Assembly (NCBI RefSeq): GCF_902833905.1
Contig: NZ_CADFGP010000027.1
Location: forward strand, 1 to 64,000
Source of the DNA: Paraburkholderia tuberum STM678
GTDB lineage: Bacteria > Pseudomonadota > Gammaproteobacteria > Burkholderiales > Burkholderiaceae
Direction of reading: 5' to 3'
DNA length: 64,000 nt
Shown here: positions 51,827 to 60,505 of the stretch, in pieces
Position numbering within the stretch: position 1 is the first letter of the stretch
Layout of the letters: the number at the start of each line of letters is the position of its first letter
Translations under genes and position numbers: made by a program
Notes under the pieces: generated by a model
Databases searched by the model: none
What the model was told of the DNA's origin: nothing
The model's input: only the letters and a program-made list of their open reading frames with translations

Positions 51827-52489
51827 TCACGAACCCAGCAGTCCCGCCGCGATGTTCACGCACAGGCCGAGCACCGCGACGTTGAAGTAGAACGACAGGA
51901 CCGATTGGGCGAGCGTCGCGCGGCGAATTTCGCGTGAGCGCAACACGACATCGGAAGTCTGCGACGCGACCGCGATCGTGAACGAGTAGTACAGGAAGTC
52001 CCAGTAGTTCGGCAGCAAATGGTGATCGGGAAACTTCAACGCGGTCTCTTGCGCGTCCGTGTCGAAGTAGAGGCGCGCGTAGTGCAGCGTGAAGATCGTC
52101 GGAATCAGAAACCATGCGCCGATCAGCGTCAGACCGGTCAGCAGGTAGTGCCAGACGGTCGTTGCGCCGCCCGCGCCCTTGGCCGACGCGAGTTCGAGCA
52201 CGATCGCGGCGACGCTCGCGATCGTCGCGACGCAGATGACGACCAGCACGACGCCCGCGTTTTCGTCGTCGCGCATCGCGTATTCGCGCACGCGGTGCTC
52301 GTCGGCAAGAGCCATATGCACCCAGATCATCAGCAGGTAGCTCCAGATGGCCGCGTCCCAGCCGATCAGTGTGCGGGCGATCGGACTCGTATGACCGGGC
52401 ACGAGGAACGCGACGACGATCCCGATCACGAGGCCGATCACCGTGCGGGGCCGATTGCGAAGAAGCTGCGGATAGTAGTTGATGGACAT
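51827..52489 (-). CDS. DUF1345 integral membrane protein, 220 aa
   Basis: Five or six hydrophobic helices. The signature parts are [20 protein letters not shown] near residue 40 and [20 protein letters not shown] followed by [19 protein letters not shown] near the C-terminus, the conserved core of DUF1345. That core resembles the pore region of small channels, but no function is established. It is a single gene between the glg/tre operon and the sugar dehydrogenase operon, on the strand of the former. Confidence 0.85.
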   Translation of the reverse strand: MSINYYPQLLRNRPRTVIGLVIGIVVAFLVPGHTSPIARTLIGWDAAIWSYLLMIWVHMALADEHRVREYAMRDDENAGVVLVVICVATIASVAAIVLELASAKGAGGATTVWHYLLTGLTLIGAWFLIPTIFTLHYARLYFDTDAQETALKFPDHHLLPNYWDFLYYSFTIAVASQTSDVVLRSREIRRATLAQSVLSFYFNVAVLGLCVNIAAGLLGS

Positions 52490-52825
52490 GGACTCGATGA
52501 ACGACGAAGTGTAGGGCAGTCGGTGTCGCGGATTCTACGCGTGCAACGCGGACCGATTGTCGAATGGTGGGTCACAGGCTATAGTCTTTCGCGGCGGCCT
52601 TGCGCGCCGCTTTCAGTTGAAAGGCGATTGGTAGATGACGGCAGCAATCGTTGCGGTCATGCATGCAACACCGCACATGCGGCGCGCGTGAATTACGCGC
52701 ACGGATACGAGACCGCTGAAGCGGCGTAAGACCAGGTTTGGGGAGGAGCAAACGAAGCGGCAGGCGAACGGCATCATGCCCTCGCCGCGCTGCTCGTCGA
52801 GAACGACTCATCATCTGGAGCCCCC
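52490..52825 (+). other. 336-bp region between the DUF1345 gene and the sugar dehydrogenase operon
   Basis: Holds a plus-strand promoter (52557-52585), leaving a leader of about 230 bases before the first gene. The leader includes a 6-bp hairpin GCGCGT/ACGCGC near 52685 and GGGGAGGAG near 52741. A start-to-stop frame of 18 codons at 52635-52691 lacks composition or context to call it a gene. Confidence 0.55.
52557..52585 (+). promoter_or_regulatory. Promoter of the FAD-dependent sugar dehydrogenase operon
   Basis: TTGTCG (52557-52562), 17-base spacer, TATAGT (52580-52585). It is the best sigma-70 match between the divergent genes. Confidence 0.65.
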
Positions 52826-53452
52826 ATGACAGATGTTCCTGAGGATAACGATGCGCATCCCCACGTGACGCATCGGCAAGGAGCGAAGTCTTATCGCAAT
52901 GCCACACGTTTCACCGGCTTGCCGCCGTCGTTTTCCGCTTCGCGCAGGGCCTGGGTGCTCGGCTCGTGCGCGACGGCCGCGGCGCTCGCGTTCGCCGGCG
53001 CGAGCCGTTCGCTGTCGTGGATCGCGCCCGCCTTCGCCGATACGCGGCCAGCCGGGGGCGGACTCGATGCCTTCCTCGCGGTTTCGCAACACCTCACCGG
53101 TCGTAGCAGTTTCGATACCGTGCTTGGCCAACGTGTCTACGATGCGCTGGCGCGTGCCGATAACCAGTTCGCGCAGAACGTCGCGGCGCTGAACACATGG
53201 CTGCAAGGCCACGGCGGCGTGCCGTCCGATACGGTCACACAGGCGCTGCAGACCGACCAGCCCGCGCTCGCGAAAACGGTCGGCGCGATCATGCGCGCGT
53301 GGTATCTGGGCCTCGTCGGCGACATGCCGCACGTCCAGGTGATCGCGTATGAAAAGGCGCTGATGTTCGAGCCCGTGCAAGACGTGCTCACGATTCCCTC
53401 CTATTGCCGCGACGTGCCGTTCTACTGGACGCAGAAGCCGACGCCCGCGTGA
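52826..53452 (+). CDS. FAD-dependent sugar dehydrogenase, small (gamma) subunit with Tat signal, 208 aa
   Basis: A twin-arginine signal is present near residue 39 (SASRRAWVLGSCATAAALAF, ending near APAFADT). The mature part LDAFLAVSQHLTGRSSFDTV to IPSYCRDVPFYWTQKP resembles the gamma/hitch-hiker subunit of Burkholderia cepacia FAD-glucose dehydrogenase and of sorbitol dehydrogenases. That subunit carries the co-folded flavoprotein through the Tat pathway. GGAG lies before the ATG. The gene order gamma-alpha-beta (52826, 53571, 55193) is that of the B. cepacia operon as I remember it. Confidence 0.85.
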   Translation: MTDVPEDNDAHPHVTHRQGAKSYRNATRFTGLPPSFSASRRAWVLGSCATAAALAFAGASRSLSWIAPAFADTRPAGGGLDAFLAVSQHLTGRSSFDTVLGQRVYDALARADNQFAQNVAALNTWLQGHGGVPSDTVTQALQTDQPALAKTVGAIMRAWYLGLVGDMPHVQVIAYEKALMFEPVQDVLTIPSYCRDVPFYWTQKPTPA

Positions 53453-53570
53453 GCCGCGCGAGCCGCGCGAGCCCGCGAGCGGGCCACGCCAGCAGCGCAA
53501 CCAGCACGCCGGACCCGCAAGCGTCGCACGAACAAAGCCCGCAACAGGCAGGGCATCGAAGAGAGAAACG

Positions 53571-55172
53571 ATGGCAAACACACAATCCGCCGATATCGTC
53601 GTGGTCGGCTCCGGCGTCGCCGGCAGTCTGGTTGCGCATCAGCTGGCGCTGGCGGGCGCGTCGGTGATCCTGCTCGAAGCGGGGCCGCGCATTCCGCGCT
53701 GGCAGATCGTCGAGAACTTCCGCAACTCGCCGGCCAAGTCCGACTTCGCGACGCCGTATCCGTCGACGCCTTACGCGCCGCATCCCGAGTACGCGCCCGC
53801 GAACAACTACCTGATCCAGAAGGGCGATTATCCGTACAACTCACAATACGTGCGGCTGGTTGGCGGCACGACCTGGCACTGGGCGGCCGCCGCGTGGCGG
53901 CTGCTGCCGTCGGACTTCCAGTTGCGCAAGCTGTATGGCGTCGGGCGCGACTGGCCGTATCCGTACGAAACGCTCGAGCCGTGGTACGTGGCCGCCGAAG
54001 TGCAGCTCGGCGTGTCCGGTCCCGATAGTTCGATCGATCTCGGTTCGCCGCGCTCGAAGCCCTATCCGATGCAGCAGCTGCCACTGTCGTACATGGATCA
54101 GCGGTTCAGCGACGTGCTCAACGCGCAGGGCTTCAAGGTCGTGCCCGAACCGGTCGCGCGCAACAGCCGTCCGTACGATGCGCGGCCCACCTGCTGCGGC
54201 AACAACAACTGCATGCCGATCTGCCCGATCGCGGCGATGTACAACGGCGTGATTCACGCGGAGAAGGCCGAGCAGGCCGGCGCGAAACTGATTCCCGAAG
54301 CGGTCGTGCATCGCATCGAAGCGGACGACAAAGGGCTCATCACCGCGGTCCACTACAAGGACCCGAACGGCAATAGCACACGCGTCACGGGCAAGCTGTT
54401 CGTGCTCGCGGCGAACGGCATCGAAACGCCGAAGCTGATGTTGATGTCGACCTCCGACAAATTCCCGCGCGGCGTCGGCAACAGCTCCGATCAGGTGGGC
54501 CGCAACCTGATGGACCATCCCGGCACCGGCGTCACGTTTCTCGCCAACGAACCGCTGTGGCCCGGCCGTGGCCCGATGGAGATGACCTCGATCGTCAACT
54601 TCCGCGACGGCGCGTTCCGCTCCGATCACGCGGCGAAGAAGCTGCATTTGTCGAACGGCGTGCCGACGATGGGGGTCACCGCCGACCTGCTGAAAAAAGG
54701 CCTGACCGGCGCCGAACTCGACCGGCAGATTCGCGACCGCGCGGCGCGCACGCTGAACATCAACAGCTTTCACGAACATCTGCCGGAGCCGCAGAACCGC
54801 ATCGTGCCGTCGGCAGATCACAAGGACGCGCTCGGGATTCCTCAGCCCGAGATCTACTACTCGATCAACGAGTACGTGAAGAAGAGCGCCGCCAATACGC
54901 ACGAACTGTATGCGCAGATCGCGACGCTATTCGGCGGCACCGAGGTCTCGTTCGACGACAGCTTCGCGCCCAACAATCACATCATGGGCACGACGATCAT
55001 GGGCAGCGATGCGGCGAGTTCGGTTGTCGACGCGGACTGCCGCACGCACGATCATTCGAACCTGTTCATCGCCAGTAGCGGCGTGATGCCCACCGCCGCG
55101 TCGGTGAACTGCACGCTGACGATCGCTGCACTGTCGCTGAAACTGGGCGACAAGCTGAAGCGCGAAATCTGA
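53571..55172 (+). CDS. FAD-dependent sugar dehydrogenase, catalytic (alpha) subunit, GMC family, 533 aa
   Basis: DIVVVGSGVAGSLVAHQLAL is the FAD loop. GGTTWHWAAAAWRLLPSD and GVGRDWPYPYETLEPWY follow. RPTCCGNNNCMPICPIAAMY (about residues 203-222) carries the Cys set that binds a 3Fe-4S cluster in the B. cepacia glucose dehydrogenase. The C-terminal APNNHIMGTTIMGSDAASSV and MPTAASVNCTLTIAALSL hold the GMC catalytic His/Asn region. Substrate may be glucose, another aldose, or a polyol; the close resemblance to the glucose enzyme is from memory. It has no signal peptide, so export depends on the gamma subunit. Confidence 0.9.
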   Translation: MANTQSADIVVVGSGVAGSLVAHQLALAGASVILLEAGPRIPRWQIVENFRNSPAKSDFATPYPSTPYAPHPEYAPANNYLIQKGDYPYNSQYVRLVGGTTWHWAAAAWRLLPSDFQLRKLYGVGRDWPYPYETLEPWYVAAEVQLGVSGPDSSIDLGSPRSKPYPMQQLPLSYMDQRFSDVLNAQGFKVVPEPVARNSRPYDARPTCCGNNNCMPICPIAAMYNGVIHAEKAEQAGAKLIPEAVVHRIEADDKGLITAVHYKDPNGNSTRVTGKLFVLAANGIETPKLMLMSTSDKFPRGVGNSSDQVGRNLMDHPGTGVTFLANEPLWPGRGPMEMTSIVNFRDGAFRSDHAAKKLHLSNGVPTMGVTADLLKKGLTGAELDRQIRDRAARTLNINSFHEHLPEPQNRIVPSADHKDALGIPQPEIYYSINEYVKKSAANTHELYAQIATLFGGTEVSFDDSFAPNNHIMGTTIMGSDAASSVVDADCRTHDHSNLFIASSGVMPTAASVNCTLTIAALSLKLGDKLKREI

Positions 55173-55192
55173 GCGCCGACCGGAGAGCCACA

Positions 55193-56623
55193 ATGACGAA
55201 GAAGACCTGTCGCGCGCAGCCGGACCCTGTGCTGATGCACGTCAACCAGCGCCGCCGCTTCGGCGGCGCGGCGCTCGCGGCCGCGTTTTCGCTGCTTGCG
55301 CTGTCGATAGCGTGGCACGAGTCGCACGGCCCGGACGCAGACTCGACCGACGAAATGCCGATCACCCAGGCGCGCGCCGACGACGCGGCGCAGGCTTCGG
55401 TCGGCGGCCCGGCCATGCTCGCCGGCAAGGCCGCGAATGGCGAACTCGTGAAGCGCGGCCAATACCTGACCCGTGCTGCCGATTGCGCGGCCTGCCATAC
55501 GGCGGACAAGTCGCGCCCATTCGCGGGCGGCCTGCCGATCAGCACACCGTTCGGCACGATCGTGACGCCGAACATCACGCCCGATCCCGACACCGGCATC
55601 GGCCAATGGAGCGACGCCGATTTCATGCGCGCGATGCACGAAGGCATCGGCAAAGGCGGCGAGCGGCTCTATCCGGCGTTCCCATACACCGCCTACACAC
55701 GCGTGACCGAACAGGACGTGCTCGCGATTCGCGCGTATCTGAACACGCTCGCGCCGATTCACTACACGCCGCCCTCGAACAGCCTCAAGTTCCCGTTCAA
55801 TCAGCGCTGGCTAATGGTGTTCTGGAACCTGTTCAACTTCACCGAGGGGCGCTTCGTGCCGGACCCGAAACAGAGCCCCGAATGGAACCGAGGCGCGTAT
55901 CTGGTCGAAGGGCTCGCGCATTGCGAGGAATGCCATACACCGCGCAATTTCATGCAGGGGCTGAAGTCGAGCGCGCGTTTCTCCGGTGCGGTGCAGGCCG
56001 GCTGGCATGCGTTCAATATCACGCCGGACAAGCTGAGCGGCGTCGGCGACTGGCGCGACGACGAACTCACGTCGTATCTGTCGACCGGCGCGGCGCCGAG
56101 CCGCGCAAACGCGGCCGGCCCGATGGGCGAAGTGGTCGCGAACAGCACGCAGTATCTGACGCCGGTGGATCTGCGCTCGATCGTCGTGTTCTTGCGCTCG
56201 GTGCCGGCCGTGAGCGGCGGCGACGCGCGTCCCCGTCATCAATGGGGCAAGCCGGCCAGCGACGTCACCGCCATGCGCGGCACCGCGATCACCGGCGTGA
56301 ACGGCGCGCAGCTGTTCGTCGCCAATTGCGCGACCTGTCATGGCTGGACTGGGCAGGGCGTGGGCGCGAGCGCGCCGGGCGCGTATCCGTCGCTGATCCA
56401 CAACTCGACGGTCGGCGCGAACGACGCGAACAATCTCGCGTTGGTCATTCTGCACGGCGTAAATCGCACGACCGCGCACGCGGACGTGCTGATGCCCGGG
56501 TTCGGCGGCCATCTCGACGACGAGCAGATCGCGGCGATCACCAACTACGTGACGAAACAGTTCGGCAATCCGCAGGCGACGATCGCGGCCGACCAGGTGG
56601 CGAAGCTGCGCACGCTGCAATAA
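55193..56623 (+). CDS. Tri-haem cytochrome c subunit (beta) of the sugar dehydrogenase, 476 aa
   Basis: Three haem c sites: CAACH at residue 98, CEECH at 244 and CATCH at 379, each starting a cytochrome c domain with a later Met. The N-terminus (basic, then FGGAALAAAFSLLALSIAW, about residues 23-41) acts as signal or anchor. It passes electrons from the flavoprotein to quinone or other carriers at the periplasmic face. It starts 20 bases after the alpha-subunit gene. Confidence 0.93.
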   Translation: MTKKTCRAQPDPVLMHVNQRRRFGGAALAAAFSLLALSIAWHESHGPDADSTDEMPITQARADDAAQASVGGPAMLAGKAANGELVKRGQYLTRAADCAACHTADKSRPFAGGLPISTPFGTIVTPNITPDPDTGIGQWSDADFMRAMHEGIGKGGERLYPAFPYTAYTRVTEQDVLAIRAYLNTLAPIHYTPPSNSLKFPFNQRWLMVFWNLFNFTEGRFVPDPKQSPEWNRGAYLVEGLAHCEECHTPRNFMQGLKSSARFSGAVQAGWHAFNITPDKLSGVGDWRDDELTSYLSTGAAPSRANAAGPMGEVVANSTQYLTPVDLRSIVVFLRSVPAVSGGDARPRHQWGKPASDVTAMRGTAITGVNGAQLFVANCATCHGWTGQGVGASAPGAYPSLIHNSTVGANDANNLALVILHGVNRTTAHADVLMPGFGGHLDDEQIAAITNYVTKQFGNPQATIAADQVAKLRTLQ

Positions 56624-56671
56624 CGCGCGGGACGACTCGGGCGCGCGCCAGGAGTGACTCGCGCAAACGTG

Positions 56672-56698
56672 CATTTCCGGTAACGCATACCGCAAATG
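56672..56698 (+). repeat. Imperfect inverted repeat after the cytochrome gene
   Basis: CATTTCCGGT (56672-56681) and ACCGCAAATG (56689-56698) pair at nine of ten positions. A further CATTTTTGC follows at 56714. It may terminate the dehydrogenase transcript or be a regulator site for the next gene. Confidence 0.4.
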
Positions 56699-56811
56699 TG
56701 GCGTTTCAGCGTCATTTTTGCGTCGTTCGATGTCTTTCTTGCTCGATGAAGCGTCCGGATACGATAGGCACCCCGCATACGCGTGCGCGTCGGCCGCATT
56801 ATCATGGTGGA

Positions 56812-57549
56812 ATGAATTCCACCCCCGCCAACTTCGTTCAGCATCACGACGCCAACGAGGCCGGCCGCGATTTCGTGGTCGGCGATCTGCACGGCTGCGT
56901 CGACGCTTTGCGCTACCTGCTGCGTCAGATCGCGTTCGATCCGACGTGCGACCGGCTGTTTTCGGTCGGCGATCTGGTCGATCGGGGCGAGCACTCGGAG
57001 CAGGCGCTCGCGCTGCTCGAGAAGCCGTGGTTCCATGCGGTGCTCGGCAATCACGAGGACGCGCTGTGCGCGGTCGCCGACGGCCGCTTGCGGCGGCAGT
57101 GGTGGTACGGCATCGGCGGCGCGTGGGCGGCCGAGGTGCCCGACGAGCGTCTGCGCTATTACGCCGAGCATCTGCGCACGCTGCCGCTCGTGCGCGTGAT
57201 CGGCAGCGGCAAGGCGCGCTTCAACGTTCTGCACGCCGAATTTTTCGGCTCCGACGCCGAGCTCGACGCGGGCAATTATTCGGCCGAAACGCGCCAGCAA
57301 TTGCTGTGGGGTCGCGAGCTCGCGCTGGGCAACGGCGATCCGCTGCGGCAGCGCGGGCTGTCGCTGACCTATTGCGGCCATACGCCGGTGCGCGACATCA
57401 CGCAGATCGGCTCGCAAGTGTTCATCGATACGGGCGCGTTCGGGCCGGACGGCACGTTGACGATCGTGCAGCCGCAGGCGTTGCGTCGTTGGTCGATCTC
57501 GGTCGAGGCCGCGCGCGCGGAAGGGGCGGCGGAATTGGCCTTGCCTTGA
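56812..57549 (+). CDS. Metallophosphoesterase, serine/threonine phosphatase-like (PrpA/ApaH type), 245 aa
   Basis: The calcineurin-type metal site is complete: FVVGDLHGCVDAL (DxH), LFSVGDLVDRGEHSEQALAL (GDxxDRG), HAVLGNHEDAL (GNHE) and a late His in LTYCGHTPVRD. This resembles E. coli PrpA/PrpB and lambda phosphatase, which remove protein phosphates. Start ATG 56812 gives MNSTPANFVQHHDA; a long frame upstream runs through the cytochrome gene and is not coding. Substrate is unknown. It stands alone between the dehydrogenase and the toxin-antitoxin pair. Confidence 0.85.
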   Translation: MNSTPANFVQHHDANEAGRDFVVGDLHGCVDALRYLLRQIAFDPTCDRLFSVGDLVDRGEHSEQALALLEKPWFHAVLGNHEDALCAVADGRLRRQWWYGIGGAWAAEVPDERLRYYAEHLRTLPLVRVIGSGKARFNVLHAEFFGSDAELDAGNYSAETRQQLLWGRELALGNGDPLRQRGLSLTYCGHTPVRDITQIGSQVFIDTGAFGPDGTLTIVQPQALRRWSISVEAARAEGAAELALP

Positions 57550-57586
57550 ACGGCTGAAGTCCCCGCGCTGCTTCGCCGCTCTTCTG

Positions 57587-58288
57587 TCACCCGACCTGAT
57601 TCAACTCGAACACCATATCGACGCTCCTGCCGTTCCAGTTGTATTCGAGGTATGCCGCGTGATGGCAGTCGCGCAGCAGCATCGTGCGGAATGCCGCGAG
57701 GCATTCGCCAGCGCTGTCGCGCACCGACGGATACACGATGCCCGGCGCGCCCGCCGCGCGTACCGCGCGCCCGAGCGCCTGTCCGGGAAGGTAGTCGTCG
57801 GGCGACAGCACGGCGGGATCGAACTCGGGGTCGCGACGCAAGTCGACCACGCTGCCTTGTGCGACTACCGTGTAGAGACGCATCTGTTGACGCATCGGCG
57901 GCTCGGCGGTCGCCTGGAGAAACTGACCCGTGTGATAGCGTGTTTCCGCGATCGCAGTCGCGCGTGAACGCGCGCAATAGAACACGCCGTAGGTGCCGTC
58001 GGAAAAGCGGCTGCCGAGCGGATTCAGATGCGTGAGCGCGGCCATGATCGGCCCGTAGCCGGGCCCGAAACGGCGCTCCTCGCGCGGCACCAGATCGAGT
58101 TCGCCGATTTCGGTGCGCAGACGGTCGTTGGTCATCGCTTCGAGCGCGTACAGCGCGTCGAAATCCTCCGGCGATGCGACCCGATCGAACAGGTTGATGG
58201 CCGGAAAGCGCGTCGGAATCACGCGATACGCGGGCGACCAATCGAGCGCTGCGCTGGTCCAGCGGTCCTGCCATTGCGGTTGCGTCAC
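57587..58288 (-). CDS. RES-domain toxin (NAD-degrading type), 233 aa
   Basis: AYRVIPTRFPAINLFDR near the start holds the conserved Arg. FSDGTYGVFYCARSRATAIA continues into ETRYHTG (Glu), and IVYPSVRDSAGECLAAF has the Ser; together these are the R-E-S residues of the family. RES toxins such as MbcT and ParT break down or use NAD. The start is GTG 58288, overlapping the antitoxin stop codon by four bases (GTGA). The order antitoxin-toxin is standard for type II Xre/RES pairs. Length is somewhat longer than the shortest members (about 150-230). Confidence 0.88.
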   Translation of the reverse strand: MTQPQWQDRWTSAALDWSPAYRVIPTRFPAINLFDRVASPEDFDALYALEAMTNDRLRTEIGELDLVPREERRFGPGYGPIMAALTHLNPLGSRFSDGTYGVFYCARSRATAIAETRYHTGQFLQATAEPPMRQQMRLYTVVAQGSVVDLRRDPEFDPAVLSPDDYLPGQALGRAVRAAGAPGIVYPSVRDSAGECLAAFRTMLLRDCHHAAYLEYNWNGRSVDMVFELNQVG

Positions 58289-58722
58289 GCCCAGCCGCCT
58301 CGCATTGCGTCGAGATACTGGCGCACGGCCACGAGATCGCTGATGTTGCCCGCCAGCATGCGGTCCAGCGCGCGTTTGCCGCCGAACGGCGGCGCGCTGT
58401 TGGGACGTTTGACCCAGGTGTCGGCGGCGCTCGGCTGCGGCAGCAGAATCTGCAGCGCCTTGTAGATGCCGAGCAGCAGCGACAATCGCTCCAGCGTGTC
58501 GTGGCTGAGGCGCGCGGTCTCGGGCGTCGCCCTCCACTTGAAGAACGTCGAGCGGCCCGGCTTGCCGAGCAGCACGATCTGCTCGTCGGCGCTCAGGTCC
58601 CAGTCGCGCGCGATGTTGAAGAACGCACGCAGACCGGCCGCGGACATCTGCGTCAGCGTGGGTTCCGAAAGCGATTGTCGCGGCGATGCCTCGGGCGAGG
58701 AAATTCGGGCAGCGTGAGTCAT
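58285..58722 (-). CDS. MbcA/ParS/Xre-type antitoxin, 145 aa
   Basis: The N-terminal half has the Xre-like HTH region LRAFFNIARDWDLSADEQIV then LGKPGRSTFFKWR. The C-terminal half is the toxin-binding DUF2384-type domain (LSLLLGIYKALQILLPQP, WVKRPNSAPPFGGKRALDRM, YLDAMRGGWA). The C-terminal end presumably reaches into the RES active site. I used ATG 58722; an ATG at 58782 lies inside the promoter -35 box and is unlikely. It should repress its own promoter. Confidence 0.88.
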   Translation of the reverse strand: MTHAARISSPEASPRQSLSEPTLTQMSAAGLRAFFNIARDWDLSADEQIVLLGKPGRSTFFKWRATPETARLSHDTLERLSLLLGIYKALQILLPQPSAADTWVKRPNSAPPFGGKRALDRMLAGNISDLVAVRQYLDAMRGGWA

Positions 58723-58754
58723 TGCGGGTAGGTCCCTATGTGTACTTTTTAATG

Positions 58755-58782
58755 ATATTAGTCCAAAAGTGGATTTTAGCAA
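58755..58782 (-). promoter_or_regulatory. Promoter and likely operator of the toxin-antitoxin pair
   Basis: Minus strand: TTGCTA (complement of 58777-58782), 16-base spacer, TAATAT (complement of 58755-58760). The spacer contains an inverted repeat TCCA-AAAG-TGGA (58762-58773), a likely antitoxin binding site. Confidence 0.65.
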
Positions 58783-58787
58783 GAGAA

Positions 58788-58793
58788 TATAAT
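58788..58793 (+). promoter_or_regulatory. -10 box of the divergent exported-protein gene
   Basis: Perfect TATAAT, with its upstream region overlapping the antitoxin promoter. No clear -35 box is seen. Confidence 0.5.
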
Positions 58794-58834
58794 CCCGGCT
58801 CGTTTTGGCAGCCGTCGATCAGGAGAAGCAGCAG

Positions 58835-59509
58835 ATGCGGGTTCGAGCAGTAGCAGCGGCGCTGGCCGTGTGGTGTGTGTCGGAGGTGGCGTTGGCTGCC
58901 GGTTATGCTGAAGTGTGGAATCCGCCGGAGGCGAGCGGGCATATCGCGAGCGGACACGTTACCCGGCAGGCGCATGCGCGGAAAAAACCCGAGGCGGTGA
59001 AAGTGAAGGCGGGCGCCAAGGGCGGAATCAAGACCAAAGTTGGTGCGCATGCGCGGCAGACGGCGAGCGCCCGGCACGCGGCAACCCATGTCGCGTCGGC
59101 CGGCGCGGCCCACGGCGGCAAACTCGCGGCGCATGGGAACGGCGTCAAACGTCCCGTGGCGGACGGGAACGTGAAAGGCGGTACGAAAGTCGCGGCGTCG
59201 GGCCCGAACCGGTCGCACGCCACCGTGACCGCGCAGACCGCGAAGCACGCGCAGCCACATGTGCAACTGGCGCACGCGAGGCCGGCTCAGGGCAAGGTCG
59301 TGCACGCCGATTTCGCGGCGGCTCACACCGCGCGTCCGCATGTGGACAAGGTCGCGGCGAAGCCCGCGATTTCACGTGCGAATCTGATCAAACCGCCCGT
59401 GCGGACTTCGTCGGACGCGTCCGCAAACGTTAGCGATATCGCGCCGATGGGCTCCGTGCCCAATCCGGCGACCGCCAGCAGCGGTTCGCTGCCGCCGATC
59501 ATCCACTAA
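58835..59509 (+). CDS. Exported Ala/His/Lys-rich basic protein of unknown function, 224 aa
   Basis: Start ATG 58835 has AGGAGA upstream. The N-terminus VRAVAAALAVWCVSEVALAA is a signal peptide with a probable cut after ALAA. The mature chain is low in hydrophobic residues and rich in Ala, His, Lys and Gly, with many short AxHA and KxxA motifs (KPEAVKVKAGAKGG, HATVTAQTAKHAQPHVQLAH). It then ends in a Pro/Ser tail (SLPPIIH). It looks disordered and strongly basic. I recognise no domain. It is divergent from the toxin-antitoxin pair. Histone-like, metal-binding or surface-coat roles are all possible and none is shown. Confidence 0.6.
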   Translation: MRVRAVAAALAVWCVSEVALAAGYAEVWNPPEASGHIASGHVTRQAHARKKPEAVKVKAGAKGGIKTKVGAHARQTASARHAATHVASAGAAHGGKLAAHGNGVKRPVADGNVKGGTKVAASGPNRSHATVTAQTAKHAQPHVQLAHARPAQGKVVHADFAAAHTARPHVDKVAAKPAISRANLIKPPVRTSSDASANVSDIAPMGSVPNPATASSGSLPPIIH

Positions 59510-59553
59510 GGCTGCTTCGAGCGGCGCGGCGCGGTGTGGCATCGGTCGTGGCG

Positions 59554-60405
59554 TCACGCCGTGGCGAGGCCGTTTGCAAGCAGCCGCAGCGTTTCCGCCG
59601 AGCGGGCCTCGCGCACGCGCGAATGCAGCGTCACACGCGATTCCGGCAGCGCCGGCAGGCTGAGCCGCGCGCCGACGTCGATCAGACCGCGCGGCGCAAC
59701 CCGACGCGCGAGCGGCGACACGGCGAGCCCAGCAGCCACAGCCGCGCCCACTGCCGCGACGCCACCACCCACAAACACCTCCTGCCAGGCGATCCCCGCC
59801 GCCGTCAGCGTGTGCAACGCGACCTCACGCACGTTGCACGGCGGGCTCAATAGCGCGAGCGCTAGCGGCTCACCGACTCGCGGCAGCCATGTCGGCGTCG
59901 CGAGCCAACCGAGCGGTTCGCTGAACAGCGTCTGCGCGTCATCGCGCGGCGGTTCGTCGGCGCCGTAGCGGACGATCGCCGCATCGAGCCGGCGTTCGTC
60001 GAACTGCGCGAGCAACGCCGCCGATGTGCCCATATGCAACTCGACCACGAGGCCCGGATCGTGTGCGTTGAGCCGGCCGAGCAGGTGCGGCAGATCGGAG
60101 CCCGCAACGTGCTCGCTGAGCCCGAGCACGAGCCGTCGCCGCTCCACCGATAGCGCGCCGAGCGCGCGCTCGTGCGCGTTCAGCAACTCGCGCGCGGCGC
60201 CGAGAAACGCGTGGCCGTCGGGGGACAGACGCACGATGCGCGGCGTGCGCTCCAGCAACTGCTTGCCCAGGTGCGCCTCCAGTCGCTTCAGCTTCAGGCT
60301 GACGGCCGATTGCGTGGTGTCGAGCGCGTCCGCGGCGCGCGTGAAGCTGCGCAGATCGGCGACCAGCACGAAGGCGCGCACCGCATCGAGATCGAGGACT
60401 TTCAT
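59554..60405 (-). CDS. LysR-family transcriptional regulator, 283 aa
   Basis: The N-terminal helix-turn-helix is typical: LDAVRAFVLVADLRSFTRAA, ALDTTQSAVSLKLKRLEAHL, GKQLLERTPRIVRLSPDG (residues 5-67). The rest is the periplasmic-binding-like effector domain (residues 90-283). It is divergent from the tautomerase gene, with an inverted-repeat operator between, so it likely controls that gene and itself. The effector is unknown. Confidence 0.93.
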   Translation of the reverse strand: MKVLDLDAVRAFVLVADLRSFTRAADALDTTQSAVSLKLKRLEAHLGKQLLERTPRIVRLSPDGHAFLGAARELLNAHERALGALSVERRRLVLGLSEHVAGSDLPHLLGRLNAHDPGLVVELHMGTSAALLAQFDERRLDAAIVRYGADEPPRDDAQTLFSEPLGWLATPTWLPRVGEPLALALLSPPCNVREVALHTLTAAGIAWQEVFVGGGVAAVGAAVAAGLAVSPLARRVAPRGLIDVGARLSLPALPESRVTLHSRVREARSAETLRLLANGLATA

Positions 60406-60425
60406 TTCGGATAGAAATAGATGAA

Positions 60426-60447
60426 ATAGACAGAGATATCTGTTTAT
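60426..60447. promoter_or_regulatory. LysR-type operator between the regulator and tautomerase genes
   Basis: ACAGA-GATA-TCTGT forms a perfect arm pair (60430-60443), extended to ATAGACAGA and TCTGTTTAT. The dyad in a divergent promoter is what LysR proteins bind. Confidence 0.6.
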
Positions 60448-60505
60448 TATGACGGAGCGCGCCTAAGCTGTGTTCAAGCCAACACCGCAAACAAGGAGCC
60501 CCATC

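Noticed and set aside
52635-52691. An 18-codon frame in the leader of the sugar dehydrogenase operon
   Set aside because: No ribosome site, no codon bias related to any amino acid and no attenuator after it.
55312-56811. A long plus-strand frame running through the cytochrome gene into the metallophosphatase
   Set aside because: The part over the cytochrome gene is an alternate-frame shadow; the phosphatase starts at ATG 56812.
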